Positions 6,545-15,017 of a DNA stretch of 31,001 nucleotides are shown here, piece by piece. A program made the position numbers and the translations under genes. Source of the stretch: Verrucomicrobiota bacterium (GTDB taxonomy: Bacteria; Verrucomicrobiota; Verrucomicrobiia; Opitutales; Opitutaceae). The number at the start of each line of letters is the position of its first letter. Within the stretch, counting starts at the first letter, position 1. Under the pieces are notes generated by a model, which was given only the letters and a program-made list of their open reading frames with translations, was not told where the DNA came from and made no database searches. The stretch covers positions 1 through 31,001 of the forward strand of contig JAURJO010000319.1 of the NCBI GenBank assembly GCA_030832235.1, written 5' to 3'.

Positions 6545-7864
6545 TCACAGCCAGCGGTCCAGCCACGCGAACGCCTCCTCCTGCATCGCCGGCGAAAACG
6601 AGTGCGGCACGTCGTGGAAAGTGCCGCGGAAACGCTCCGGCACCCCGGCCTTGGAGTACACGCGGCCGATTTTCTCCACCGCGGCCTCCATGCCCGGCAG
6701 CGGGAACAAGTGGTCGCGCCGACATTGCTGCACCAACAGCGCGCCGGGGGCGTGCAGCGCGGCCACGTCGGGCAGGTCCAGCGCCCGACGCAGCCCCGGC
6801 GTGAACACCATCCACGTGTGCCGCAAGTGCTGCGGCAGCAGGTCCGCAAAACCCGTCATCCAGCCGCTGACGCACGCCGCCCTGATCCGCGGGTCCGCGC
6901 CGATCGCCATGGCGGTGCGGAATCCGCCGCCCGATAACCCCGCGCAGCCGATGCGCGCCGGATCCACATCGGGCCGCGTGCACAGGTAGTCGATCGCGCG
7001 CCTATCGTCCCAGACGTGGACGCCGCCCCAGGTGGCCCCGGTCGCCGTGATGGCCTTCGCGGTGAGGTGCTCGTAGAAGCCGCAGACCTTGTTCACCGCG
7101 GCGGTCCATTCCTCGGAGCCCGGGGTCGTGCGTCGGACGGTCGCGTGCGCGTCGCGCACTTCCGGAAAGACACGCGCCGGGTCGAGGTCCTCCACCCGCA
7201 ACCGGCGTTCGCCGAAATAGAACGCGTCGATCGCGATCACGACGTACCCGCGCCGCGCCAGCGCCTCGGCCCACGGCCGCTCGTAGGTGCCTCGGCGGAA
7301 AGTGGTGAGAAACGCGGGTTCGCCGGGAGCAGACAGCACTTTCTCGTGCCCCCAAGTGTAGCGACCGCTGTGGCAATGCAGCGCCAGCACGGCCGGACGC
7401 CGCCCCGCTTTATCCGCGGGAACCAGCACGCGCGCGGGGATGGAATACGCCTCGGTGGCGTGGATGCGCACGACCTCGACGGCAAAGCCGTCGCGCTCCT
7501 CGCGCCGCACCAACTCCGCGCCGGGCGGCCGGGCCGCGGGTTGGTATCCCAGCCGGTCGATCAGCACCTCACGCGCGGCGGATTTCCACTCCTCGAGCGA
7601 TTTCCAGCGCGCGTCGAGAAACGACATCCGCGGGGCGTGCTCCCGAGCCATGTTCTCCAGCAGCGGATGCAGGTTGACGAGGTCGGGAACCGGCGGAACG
7701 GGTGATGACATGGGTGCGGCGGTGGGAGAAGCGGCGGCGCGGGCGAATGCCCCGGATATGAGTGGAAGCGGCAAGGAAGCGACCCCGAGAATCTCCAGCG
7801 CACGACGGCGCGGCATGTGATGACCATCGACAGGGGGCAAACAGCCTGGCGGGGGCGGGGTCAT
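6545..7864 (-). CDS. Secreted alpha/beta hydrolase, acetyl-xylan-esterase-like
   Basis: A 439-residue exported hydrolase. The leader holds MPRRRALEILG and a hydrophobic stretch ending GAFARAAAS, a Tat-like signal. The mature part has the strand VLALHCHSGRYTWGHEK, the nucleophile elbow GLSGGG with Ser311, a probable acid in CRRDHLFPLP (Asp384) and the histidine in DVPHSF (His421). This arrangement matches the Abhydrolase_7/acetyl xylan esterase-related group, so removal of acyl groups from plant polysaccharide in the periplasm is likely. The start at 7864 has a GAAAGG sequence about 9 bases upstream; Met-17 at 7816 would begin just before the twin arginines and is equally possible. It heads a likely three-gene operon with the methyltransferase (55 bp downstream) and ribulokinase. 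Confidence 0.8.
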   Translation of the reverse strand: MTPPPPGCLPPVDGHHMPRRRALEILGVASLPLPLISGAFARAAASPTAAPMSSPVPPVPDLVNLHPLLENMAREHAPRMSFLDARWKSLEEWKSAAREVLIDRLGYQPAARPPGAELVRREERDGFAVEVVRIHATEAYSIPARVLVPADKAGRRPAVLALHCHSGRYTWGHEKVLSAPGEPAFLTTFRRGTYERPWAEALARRGYVVIAIDAFYFGERRLRVEDLDPARVFPEVRDAHATVRRTTPGSEEWTAAVNKVCGFYEHLTAKAITATGATWGGVHVWDDRRAIDYLCTRPDVDPARIGCAGLSGGGFRTAMAIGADPRIRAACVSGWMTGFADLLPQHLRHTWMVFTPGLRRALDLPDVAALHAPGALLVQQCRRDHLFPLPGMEAAVEKIGRVYSKAGVPERFRGTFHDVPHSFSPAMQEEAFAWLDRWL

Positions 7865-8062
7865 GCACCCGCTACCTTTCAAGTTCGGCGAGCCGGACCA
7901 AACCAAAAAGCGCCGGCGTAGGCCGCGTATCATTCTGACCGTCCGTAAGCTAAGGGGATTGCGGGGAGCGGCAGCCGGAAACGAACCTTCGAGACTTTTC
8001 TCCTCCCCCGACCGATCCGGCAACCTCCCACGATAAGTTCCCGTATTCGTTGCTGCGAAGAC

Positions 8063-9463
8063 ATGTCAGTCTCCACCTCCCCCGCCCTCTCCTCCGTTGG
8101 ACGCCGACGCTACGCGATTGTCGGCCTGGGCTCGCGCCACGAGCTTTACCGCGACGCCATTCTGGGCCGGCACGCCGACGCCGCGGAACTGGTGGGCCTG
8201 TGCGACCTCAACGCGGGCCGGATCGAACTCAGCCGCGAACGCTGCCGGAGCAAAGCCGGTGCTGCCCCCGCGGGCTACCTGGCCGGCGACTTCGAGCGCA
8301 TGCTCCGCGAGCAGCGGCCCGCGGTGGTGATTGTGACGACGGTCGACTCGTCGCACGACGATTACCTCGTGCGCGCGATGGAGGCCGGTTGCGACGTGAT
8401 CACGGAGAAGCCGATGACGACGGACGCGGAACGCTGCCGGCGCATCCTCGACGCGTGCCGGCGGACCGGCCGCCGCTGCCAGGTCACGTTCAATTACCGC
8501 TACTCCCCGCCGCGCTCGCACGTGAAGGAACTGCTGATGTCGGGAGAAATCGGCGACGTGCTATCGGTCGATTTCCATTGGTTGCTCAACACGCACCACG
8601 GCGCGGACTACTTCCGGCGCTGGCACGCGCGGAAGGAAAACTCGGGCGGGCTGCTGGTGCACAAGGCGACCCATCACTTCGACCTCGTGAACTGGTGGCT
8701 GGGCGCGATGCCGATCACGGTCTCGGCGACCGGAAAGCGGGACTTCTACACCCCGGAGATGGCGCGACGGCTGGGTTTGTCCGGACCGCACGAGCGCTGC
8801 CTCGACTGCCCGGAGGCGAACACCTGCGCATTCCGCCTCGACCTGCGCGCGAGTCCCGGGCTGCGGAGCCTCTACCTGGAGCAGGAGCGGCACGACGGGT
8901 ACCGGCGCGACCGGTGCGTCTTCCGCCCCGACATCGACATCGAGGACACGATGAACGCCATCGTGTCGTACGACAACGGCGCCTCCCTCTCCTATTCCCT
9001 GAACGCCTTCAACGCCTGGGAGGGATATACCGTCGCGTTCAATGGCACGCGGGGCCGGCTCGAGCACAGCGTCGTCGAGTCGGTTTACGTCAACGGCACC
9101 GAAAGCGCCCAAGGCGCGATCGTGCCGGATAGCGTGCGCATCCGGGTGATTCCCCTGCGGGGCGCGGCCCGGGACATAAAACCGTGGAGCGCAGAGGGCG
9201 ATCACGGCGGCGGTGACCGGCTGATGCTGGAGGACATCTTCTCGCCCGAGGCGACTCCGGATCCGCTGCGGCGCAAGGCCGACCAGCGCGCCGGAGCCTG
9301 CTCGGTGATGGTCGGAATCGCGGCGAACCGCAGCATCGCGACGGGTGCAGCCGTGCGGATCGCGGATCTGGCCGGCGCGTTGGAGCGACCGGAGTTCGCG
9401 ACCGCTCCCTCCGCCAGCGACCGGGTGCCGATGCCCGCGGCCACCGCGCCGGTCGCCGCCTAA
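8063..9463 (+). CDS. Gfo/Idh/MocA family oxidoreductase with four-cysteine insert
   Basis: A 466-residue NAD(P)-dependent dehydrogenase. The Rossmann strand YAIVGLGSRHE is at residues 17-25 with VGLCDLN at 44-50; ITEKPM at 113-118 carries the family's Lys116, and LLVHKATHHFDLVNWW at about 197-212 supplies the usual catalytic lysine/histidine region. An insert at 244-287 contains Cys246, Cys249, Cys255 and Cys285 (CLDC, then TCAF, then RDRCVF), which could bind zinc or an iron-sulfur cluster. No signal peptide is visible, so it acts in the cytoplasm on a sugar, sugar acid or inositol-like compound. The gene diverges from the esterase operon across 198 bp, hinting at shared regulation. Its TAA stop overlaps the TAG stop of hisS. 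Confidence 0.88.
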   Translation: MSVSTSPALSSVGRRRYAIVGLGSRHELYRDAILGRHADAAELVGLCDLNAGRIELSRERCRSKAGAAPAGYLAGDFERMLREQRPAVVIVTTVDSSHDDYLVRAMEAGCDVITEKPMTTDAERCRRILDACRRTGRRCQVTFNYRYSPPRSHVKELLMSGEIGDVLSVDFHWLLNTHHGADYFRRWHARKENSGGLLVHKATHHFDLVNWWLGAMPITVSATGKRDFYTPEMARRLGLSGPHERCLDCPEANTCAFRLDLRASPGLRSLYLEQERHDGYRRDRCVFRPDIDIEDTMNAIVSYDNGASLSYSLNAFNAWEGYTVAFNGTRGRLEHSVVESVYVNGTESAQGAIVPDSVRIRVIPLRGAARDIKPWSAEGDHGGGDRLMLEDIFSPEATPDPLRRKADQRAGACSVMVGIAANRSIATGAAVRIADLAGALERPEFATAPSASDRVPMPAATAPVAA

Positions 9464-10773
9464 CGAACCGACAGAAAGTCGCGCACGTGCAGCGCGACCT
9501 GGGATTTCGGCACTTCGACTTCCGACCGCTGCGCGAGATCGCGCACCTTCACCACCCCGCGTGCGACCTCATCGCCGCCGTAGATCAGCGCCAGACGCGC
9601 GCCCGACTCGGAGGCCGCCTTGAACTGCTTGCCGAAGGCGGAGTCGCGAAGGGGATACTCGACGCGGAACCCCGCCGCGCGCAGCGCATGGATGTCGGGA
9701 AAAGCGGCCAGCCGGCCCGTCTCGCCGTCGATGACGCAGAAGACGTCCGGGGCGTGCAGGATTTTCGGCATCAGCCCGCGCTGCTCGAGCAGGAGGGCGA
9801 AGGTCATGTCGCCGATCGCGAAACCCACCGCCGGCAACGTGGGTCCGCCAAGTTTCTGCACAAGGTCGTCGTAACGACCTCCTCCCGCGAGCGCGCGCAA
9901 GTCGCCTTTGCGATCGAAGGCCTCGAAGACGAATCCCGTGTAGTAGGCGAGACCGCGCACCACCCCGAGGTCGACCTCGACGTACCGCCCCAGGCCCATC
10001 GCCTCCAGGGCGCGCAATAGCCGCCGCCAATCGGCCAACCGCGCCGCGAGGCGTTCATCGTTGATGCCCGCGAGGGTCTGCTCGAGCGCGGCCAGCGAAC
10101 GGATGGATAGAAACGCCATCACGCGCTCTTTGATGCCGGGATCGAGCGGTCCGAATTGCTCCGAGTAACTCGCGAAGGCCGCATCGCCATGCTTCTCGTG
10201 CCGATCCACCGCCGTGAGCACCGCTCGGATCCTCGGCTCGTCGAGCCCGAGGGCGCCAAGATAGTGGAACCAGAGGTTCCGGTCGCTCAGCCGCACGTAA
10301 AAATCCTGCTCCGTGAGCCCGAACGCGCACAGGCATTGCACGAGCAGCGCGATCAGCTCGATCTCCGCCTCCGGGCCGGGCTCGCCGAAGATGTCCGCGT
10401 TGAACTGGAAGAAACAACGGCCGCGTCCCTTCTGCATCCGCTCGTAGCGGAAAAACTCGCCGATGCTGAACCATTTGATCGGCCGCCGGAGCGCATTGGC
10501 GCGCGCCCCGACGAGCCGGCACACGGTCGGGGTCATCTCGGGCCGCAACGCAACCTCGCGCCCGCCCTTGTCGGTAAAACTGAAGAGTTGCGCCTCGATC
10601 TCGTCCCCCGACTTCGCCTTGTACAACTCCAGCGGCTCCAGCACCGGCGCGTCGTACTCCGCGAAACCGAAGCTGGCGGCGGTCTGGCGCCACAGTCGGA
10701 AAATGTGGCTACGCCCGGCTAGGTCTTCGGGGTAAAACTCACGGAATCCCGGCAGCGTCTGGAAAGTGGCCAT
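9460..10773 (-). CDS. hisS: Histidyl-tRNA synthetase
   Basis: A 437-residue class II aminoacyl-tRNA synthetase that charges tRNA-His. It opens with FQTLPGFREFYPEDLAGRSHIF, motif 1. Motif 2 with the histidine/ATP pocket is at about residues 109-130 (RYERMQKGRGRCFFQF), and RGLAYYTGFVFEAFD plus GGGRYDDLVQKLGG are the histidine-specific HisA/HisB elements. The C-terminal 90 residues, beginning around PDVFCVID, form the anticodon-binding domain. The start at 10773 fits the family; an upstream reading to 10914 passes through the terminator stem of the HU gene and is rejected. It is convergent with the Gfo/Idh gene and separated from the HU gene by an intrinsic terminator, so it is probably transcribed from its own promoter or by read-through. 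Confidence 0.96.
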   Translation of the reverse strand: MATFQTLPGFREFYPEDLAGRSHIFRLWRQTAASFGFAEYDAPVLEPLELYKAKSGDEIEAQLFSFTDKGGREVALRPEMTPTVCRLVGARANALRRPIKWFSIGEFFRYERMQKGRGRCFFQFNADIFGEPGPEAEIELIALLVQCLCAFGLTEQDFYVRLSDRNLWFHYLGALGLDEPRIRAVLTAVDRHEKHGDAAFASYSEQFGPLDPGIKERVMAFLSIRSLAALEQTLAGINDERLAARLADWRRLLRALEAMGLGRYVEVDLGVVRGLAYYTGFVFEAFDRKGDLRALAGGGRYDDLVQKLGGPTLPAVGFAIGDMTFALLLEQRGLMPKILHAPDVFCVIDGETGRLAAFPDIHALRAAGFRVEYPLRDSAFGKQFKAASESGARLALIYGGDEVARGVVKVRDLAQRSEVEVPKSQVALHVRDFLSVR

Positions 10774-10813
10774 GGCCGCCGATGGTGGCGCGACATCGAA
10801 GGACGGCGCCAAC

Positions 10814-10838
10814 AAAAAAGCCGCGCGTCGGCGCGGCT
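10814..10838 (-). terminator. Rho-independent terminator behind the HU gene
   Basis: On the minus strand a perfect 8-bp stem (AGCCGCGC pairing with GCGCGGCT, positions 10838-10831 and 10826-10819) with a 4-base loop is followed by a run of six T. It lies 39 bp after the stop of the HU/IHF gene and before hisS, so it should end most HU transcripts. Confidence 0.92.
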
Positions 10839-10876
10839 GGAGGAGGAAGGGCGGCGGATACCGCGTGAGATGCGGC

Positions 10877-11221
10877 TCAGGCCGGGCCGGCCGCGGGCGG
10901 AACCGGCGGAGCAACCTGCAACTGGCTCAAGTTAAGATTCTTCAGCTGCTGCTTCAGGATCTTGCCTGACTTGAACTTCACGACGGCGCGCTGGGGAATG
11001 ATGACCTCAGCCTCGGGCTTGTTGGGGTTGCGGCCCACCCGCTGCTTGCGCACCTGGACCTCGAGGACGCCGAAATTACGCAACTCGACATTTCGACCGG
11101 CAGCCAACGCGGCCTGCACGATGTCGAGCGTCTGTTGCACCGTATCAACGATTTGCTTCTGCGGGAAGCCGGCCTTCTTGTAGATTTCCAAGACAATCTC
11201 GCGCTTCGTCAGGTTGGCCAT
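10877..11221 (-). CDS. HU/IHF-family DNA-binding protein
   Basis: A 114-residue nucleoid protein. MANLTKREIVLEIYKKAGFPQKQIVDTVQ is the helical dimerisation part, VELRNFGVLEVQVRKQRVGRNPNKPEAEVIIPQRAVVKFKSG the beta arms with the DNA-intercalating GRNP tip, as in HU and IHF. After about residue 90 it carries a short tail rich in leucine, glutamine, proline and alanine (ending PPAAGPA) that standard 90-100-residue HU proteins lack. An AAAGGA ribosome binding site sits five bases before the ATG. Upstream on the same strand are TTGACG (11292-11287) and CATAAT (11274-11269), but their 12-base spacing is too short for a normal sigma-70 promoter. The gene ends at a strong terminator, so it is probably monocistronic and highly expressed. 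Confidence 0.93.
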   Translation of the reverse strand: MANLTKREIVLEIYKKAGFPQKQIVDTVQQTLDIVQAALAAGRNVELRNFGVLEVQVRKQRVGRNPNKPEAEVIIPQRAVVKFKSGKILKQQLKNLNLSQLQVAPPVPPAAGPA

Positions 11222-11347
11222 GGGGTTCCTTTTTGCTTAAGCTGAAGGATGTGGGTCGGGCGGAGATAATTATGCGGCCAGACAGGCGTCAACCCTTATG
11301 ACCGGCTTGCGCTTCGTCCGGAATTCACGCCCGTTTAACCCCTAGCC

Positions 11348-12061
11348 ATGCCGGATCCCAAGGCCGTCAACTCGATGTTTGGTCGTATCGCGGGGCGGTA
11401 CGACACCGCCAACCGGGTGCTATCCGGCGGCGTCGACCGGTGGTGGCGACGCCGGCTGGTGGCGGCGGTGCGCCGGCACCACCCCGGCACCGTGCTGGAT
11501 CTCGCAACCGGCAGCGGTGACGTGGCTTTTGCGATCGCACGGGGCCTTCAACCGACCCCGGAAATCGTCGGGATGGACTTCTGTCAGCCCATGTTGGACC
11601 AGGCGGAGTTGAAGCGGAAAGCGACTGGGCATCCCGGTGAAAAAAGCGTCCGCTTCCTGCCCGGCGACGGCCTCAATCTTCCGCTGCCCTCGGCGAACTT
11701 CGATACGGTTACGATCGCATTCGGCCTGAGAAATCTGGCGGACCGCCCGCGCGGCCTGGCCGAGATGCGCCGGGTGCTGAAACCGGGCGGCATGCTCCAC
11801 GTGTTGGAGTTCTCGCAGCCCAGCCCGTGGTTCCGGCCCTTCTACTACTTCTACCTGCGACGCCTGCTGCCCGCGCTGGCGGGCCGTCTGACCGGGGACC
11901 GGGACGCGTATTTGTATCTTGGAGACAGCATAGGCGCGTTTCCGTCCCGCGCCGAGCTCGCCGCGGAGATCGCGGCCGCGGGGCTCGAGGCCGTCGAGGC
12001 CATGCCGATGACGTTCGGGATCGTCGCCCTCCACTCGGCTCGGAAGCCGGCCGCCGCGTGA
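11348..12061 (+). CDS. ubiE: UbiE/MenG-type quinone methyltransferase
   Basis: A 237-residue class I methyltransferase. VNSMFGRIAGRYDTANRVLSGGVDRWWRR is the characteristic UbiE/MenG opening, SAM motif I is VLDLATGSGDVA at residues 49-60, and AFGLRNLADRPRGLAEMRRVLKPGGMLHVLEFSQP is the second family signature. The enzyme C-methylates demethylmenaquinone (or the ubiquinone precursor) in the last steps of respiratory quinone synthesis. Menaquinone is the more likely product if the organism is a verrucomicrobium, which is inference. It is divergent from the HU gene across 126 bp and convergent with the Fe-S carrier gene only 12 bp away. Confidence 0.9.
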   Translation: MPDPKAVNSMFGRIAGRYDTANRVLSGGVDRWWRRRLVAAVRRHHPGTVLDLATGSGDVAFAIARGLQPTPEIVGMDFCQPMLDQAELKRKATGHPGEKSVRFLPGDGLNLPLPSANFDTVTIAFGLRNLADRPRGLAEMRRVLKPGGMLHVLEFSQPSPWFRPFYYFYLRRLLPALAGRLTGDRDAYLYLGDSIGAFPSRAELAAEIAAAGLEAVEAMPMTFGIVALHSARKPAAA

Positions 12062-12073
12062 GCGGACGGTCGC

Positions 12074-12391
12074 TCAGCTGAACGACTTCCCGCAGCCGCA
12101 GGTGCTCTGGGCATTGGGATTCTTTATCTCGAACCCCTTGCCATGGAGGCCGTCGTCGAAATCGATGTGCGAGCCCTGCAGGTAGGCGAGACTGGCCGGG
12201 TCGATCACGAGCGGCACCCCCTCGCTCTCGAATCGGGCGTCATCCGCCTTCGGCTCGTCGAAGGACATACCGTACTGGAAACCGGAGCAGCCACCGGACT
12301 CGACCAGCACGCGCAACAACTTTCCCGGCGCATCGAGCTCGGCGTGCATTTTTCGCACCTGCTGGGCCGCGCGGGCGGTCAAAGTGATCAT
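12074..12391 (-). CDS. A-type iron-sulfur carrier protein (IscA/ErpA/HesB)
   Basis: A 105-residue Fe-S cluster assembly protein. The three conserved cysteines are present: Cys35 in ESGGCSGFQYG and Cys98/Cys100 in the terminal STCGCGKSFS. SHIDFDDGLHGKGFEIKNPNAQ is the usual segment between them and is closest in wording to ErpA-type members. It accepts clusters from a scaffold and passes them to target enzymes in the cytoplasm. The ATG at 12391 gives the family length; a TTG reading to 12442 adds 17 residues with no family resemblance and is rejected. No other isc or suf gene is in the window, so this is a stand-alone carrier. Confidence 0.93.
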   Translation of the reverse strand: MITLTARAAQQVRKMHAELDAPGKLLRVLVESGGCSGFQYGMSFDEPKADDARFESEGVPLVIDPASLAYLQGSHIDFDDGLHGKGFEIKNPNAQSTCGCGKSFS

Positions 12392-12504
12392 GGCGGCGGA
12401 CGTTAACCCCGCACAAATACCTGTCAACGAACCCTGCAGCAATTTCCGCGCCGTTTCCGCGAAGATGCCTTGCCACCCCCGTCGCGAGGCGATCCCCTCC
12501 CCCC

Positions 12505-13374
12505 ATGCCGGCCCTCCAGCACATCTTCAACGAGCTCCACTACGAGATGACCCGCAAGCTCGCGGAGGGCGGCATGGGCGTGGTCTACGAGGCGGTGCAA
12601 CTCGGCGCTGGCAATTTCCGGAAGGTCGTCGCCGTGAAACTGATCCGCGAGGAGTACTCGGCGATCGAAGAGTTCCAGAACAACTTCATCGGCGAGGCCC
12701 GCCTGGTCGCCGACCTCATCCACACCAATATCGTCCAGACCTACCACCTCGGGAAGATCGGCGGGCAGTACTTCATGGTGATGGAGTTCGTGCGCGGGGT
12801 TAATCTCGAGCAGTTCATCGAGCAGCACCGCCGGCAAAGGGTGGCGATCCCGGTGGATCTCGCGGTCTTCATCGTCTCCCGCGTCGCCCGCGGGCTCGCC
12901 TACGCTCACACGAAGTGCGACCGGGAAGGGGTTCACCTGAACATCGTTCACCGCGATATCGGGCCCAAGAACGTCCTCATGGCCCTCGAGGGGGATGTGA
13001 AGCTGACGGACTTCGGCATCGCGAAGGCCCTGAACCTCATGTACAATGAAGAAGGCAAAGTGATCGCCGGTAAGGACGAGTACCTTTCACCGGAGCAGGC
13101 GAACTACGGCATCACCGACGCCCGCGCCGACCTTTTCCCGCTCGGCATCGTGCTCACTGAACTTCTGCTCGGCCGGAACATTTTCCGCTCCGCGGACCGC
13201 GCCCAGTCGCGACGCAACATCCTCAACCTGCCGATCCCGACGTTCGGGACGCTGCGGCCGGACATCGACGCGAAACTCGAGGCGATCATCCAGCGTGCGC
13301 TCACGCGCGACCGCGACCAGCGCTTCCAGTCAGCCCTTGAGATGCTGACGGAACTAGAAATGTACATTTACTGA
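12505..13374 (+). CDS. Soluble Hanks-type Ser/Thr protein kinase
   Basis: A 289-residue protein that is nearly all kinase domain, with no transmembrane or sensor part. Seen in order: glycine loop LAEGGMGVVYEA (19-30), VAVK with Lys45, helix-C Glu64, catalytic loop HRDIGPKN with Asp151 and Asn156, and DFG at 169-171. The catalytic loop has glycine where most kinases have lysine (HRDxKxxN), although bacterial kinases often vary here; the activation segment reads GKDEYLSPEQ, lacking the usual threonine of GTxxYMSPE. All residues needed for ATP and magnesium binding are present, so activity is likely. Its substrates are unknown. It precedes rpoN by 121 bp on the same strand, which suggests but does not show a link to sigma-54 control. 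Confidence 0.9.
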   Translation: MPALQHIFNELHYEMTRKLAEGGMGVVYEAVQLGAGNFRKVVAVKLIREEYSAIEEFQNNFIGEARLVADLIHTNIVQTYHLGKIGGQYFMVMEFVRGVNLEQFIEQHRRQRVAIPVDLAVFIVSRVARGLAYAHTKCDREGVHLNIVHRDIGPKNVLMALEGDVKLTDFGIAKALNLMYNEEGKVIAGKDEYLSPEQANYGITDARADLFPLGIVLTELLLGRNIFRSADRAQSRRNILNLPIPTFGTLRPDIDAKLEAIIQRALTRDRDQRFQSALEMLTELEMYIY

Positions 13375-13495
13375 CATGATTACGGGCCGACCACCGAGAA
13401 GCTTTCAGTCTACCTGAAGAATCTTTTCGGCATTCGCGATCCCGTGATCCCATCGCCCGGAACCCGCCCGCCGAGTTGAAGGAAGCCACATCCGC

Positions 13496-15010
13496 ATGAG
13501 CGGACCGGGGTTCAGCCACGAGCTAAGGCAACGCCAGACGCAGTCCCTGGTGCTGGCGCCGCAGCTGCGCCAGTCGCTCAAGATCCTGCAGGTCGCGGCG
13601 CTCGACCTGCGCTCCGTCATTCAGGAGGAGCTCCAGAGCAACCCCACCCTCGAGGAGTTGCCAATGGACGGGGTTAGCCTCGATCGCGAGGCGGATCCCA
13701 ACGAGGACGGCACCCCGGTCGAGACGGATTCCTCCGGCGGCGAAATCCGCGAGACTCCGGTCGACGACGGCGAGCCCGGCAAACGTCACGACGAGATGGA
13801 TTTCACCCGCGACCGGGAGTTCGAGGTCCTCGGCAAGATCGACCAGGATTGGCGCGACCACCTCTCGCAGGCCGGCGGCCAGCCGCACACCTCCGAGGAT
13901 GCCGAGCGCCGGCAGCATCTCCTCGATTCGCTCGTCAACGAGACATCCCTGCAGGAGCACCTGATGCGGCAGGCGGAACTTTCGGATCTGGCTGAACCGG
14001 AGATGGCGGCCATGCGCCACCTCGTCGGCGGAATCGATGACCGGGGCTTCCTGACCCAAACCCCGCCCGACGTCGCCCTGCAGACGGGACTCCCGCTTGA
14101 CGCGGTGCAGCGCGCCCTCGCGATCCTTCGCACCTTCGATCCGCCGGGCATCGGGGCCGATGATCTGGCCGGCTGCCTGCTCGCGCAACTGACCGTCAAG
14201 GGCCGCGGCGAATCCGTCGCGGCGCACATCATCCGCGACCACTTCGAACTGCTGAAACGCCGCCGCATTCCAGAGCTCTCCCGCAAACTCGCGGCCGACC
14301 CGGAGGACGTGCAGTCGGCCATCGAGGAGATCGGCCGGCTCGACCCTTCCCCCGGCCGCCGTTTCGCGGAGGACAGCAACCGGGTCGTCGTACCCGACGT
14401 GACCGTCGAGCGCGACGGCGACGACTGGAAGATCATCCTCAACAGCGACTACATACCCCGCCTCCGCATCTCGTCGGCCTACCGTGATCTCATCGCCAAG
14501 GGCTCCCTTACAAAACAGGACCGTGATTACCTGCGGGAACGCATGCGGTCGGGAAAGTTCCTCATCGACTCGATCGAGCAGCGCCAGCGCACCATCGAGC
14601 GGATCGCCCGCGAGATCATCAACGCCCAGCGCGAGTTCTTCGAGAACGGCGTCTCCTCGCTCAAGCCACTCACGATGACCCAGGTGGCGGATGTCGTCGG
14701 CGTGCACGAAACGACCGTCAGCCGCGCGATCGCCAACAAGTACGTCCGCACTCCGCACGGAGTCTTCGAGTTCAAGTACTTCTTCACCCCGGGCTACCAG
14801 TCGGAGGACGGCGCGTCGGTTTCCAACACCAGCGTGAAGGAGTTGATCGCAGACCTGATCAACGTGGAGGACCGTTCCAGTCCGCTCAGCGACCAGGACC
14901 TGGTGGCGAAGCTTCGCGAGCGCGGTATCACGATCGCGCGGCGCACTGTCGCCAAGTACCGTGAGGAGCTCGGCATCCTGCCCAGCAACCTGCGGCGCGA
15001 CTACAAGTAG
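13496..15010 (+). CDS. rpoN: RNA polymerase sigma-54 factor
   Basis: A 504-residue sigma-54. Region I is the glutamine/leucine-rich LRQRQTQSLVLAPQLRQSLKILQ near residues 10-32, followed by LRSVIQEELQSNPTLEE and an acidic region II (about 56-130). The core-binding part follows, then the helix-turn-helix MTQVADVVGVHETTVSRAIANKYV and the RpoN box ARRTVAKYRE at 481-490 that reads the -24 promoter element. It directs RNA polymerase to -24/-12 promoters that need AAA+ activators. None of those activators is encoded in this window. AAGGAAG lies about ten bases before the ATG. The upstream neighbour is a Ser/Thr kinase; the downstream neighbour, tsaD, is convergent and only 7 bp away. Confidence 0.97.
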   Translation: MSGPGFSHELRQRQTQSLVLAPQLRQSLKILQVAALDLRSVIQEELQSNPTLEELPMDGVSLDREADPNEDGTPVETDSSGGEIRETPVDDGEPGKRHDEMDFTRDREFEVLGKIDQDWRDHLSQAGGQPHTSEDAERRQHLLDSLVNETSLQEHLMRQAELSDLAEPEMAAMRHLVGGIDDRGFLTQTPPDVALQTGLPLDAVQRALAILRTFDPPGIGADDLAGCLLAQLTVKGRGESVAAHIIRDHFELLKRRRIPELSRKLAADPEDVQSAIEEIGRLDPSPGRRFAEDSNRVVVPDVTVERDGDDWKIILNSDYIPRLRISSAYRDLIAKGSLTKQDRDYLRERMRSGKFLIDSIEQRQRTIERIAREIINAQREFFENGVSSLKPLTMTQVADVVGVHETTVSRAIANKYVRTPHGVFEFKYFFTPGYQSEDGASVSNTSVKELIADLINVEDRSSPLSDQDLVAKLRERGITIARRTVAKYREELGILPSNLRRDYK

Positions 15011-15017
15011 GCGCCCT

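Noticed and set aside
11269..11292. TTGACG and CATAAT upstream of the HU gene as a sigma-70 promoter.
   Set aside because: The spacing is 12 bases, well short of the usual 16-18, so no promoter is claimed.
13523..14758. Long minus-strand open frame of over 400 codons opposite rpoN.
   Set aside because: The sense strand encodes an unmistakable sigma-54; long antisense frames are expected at this GC content.
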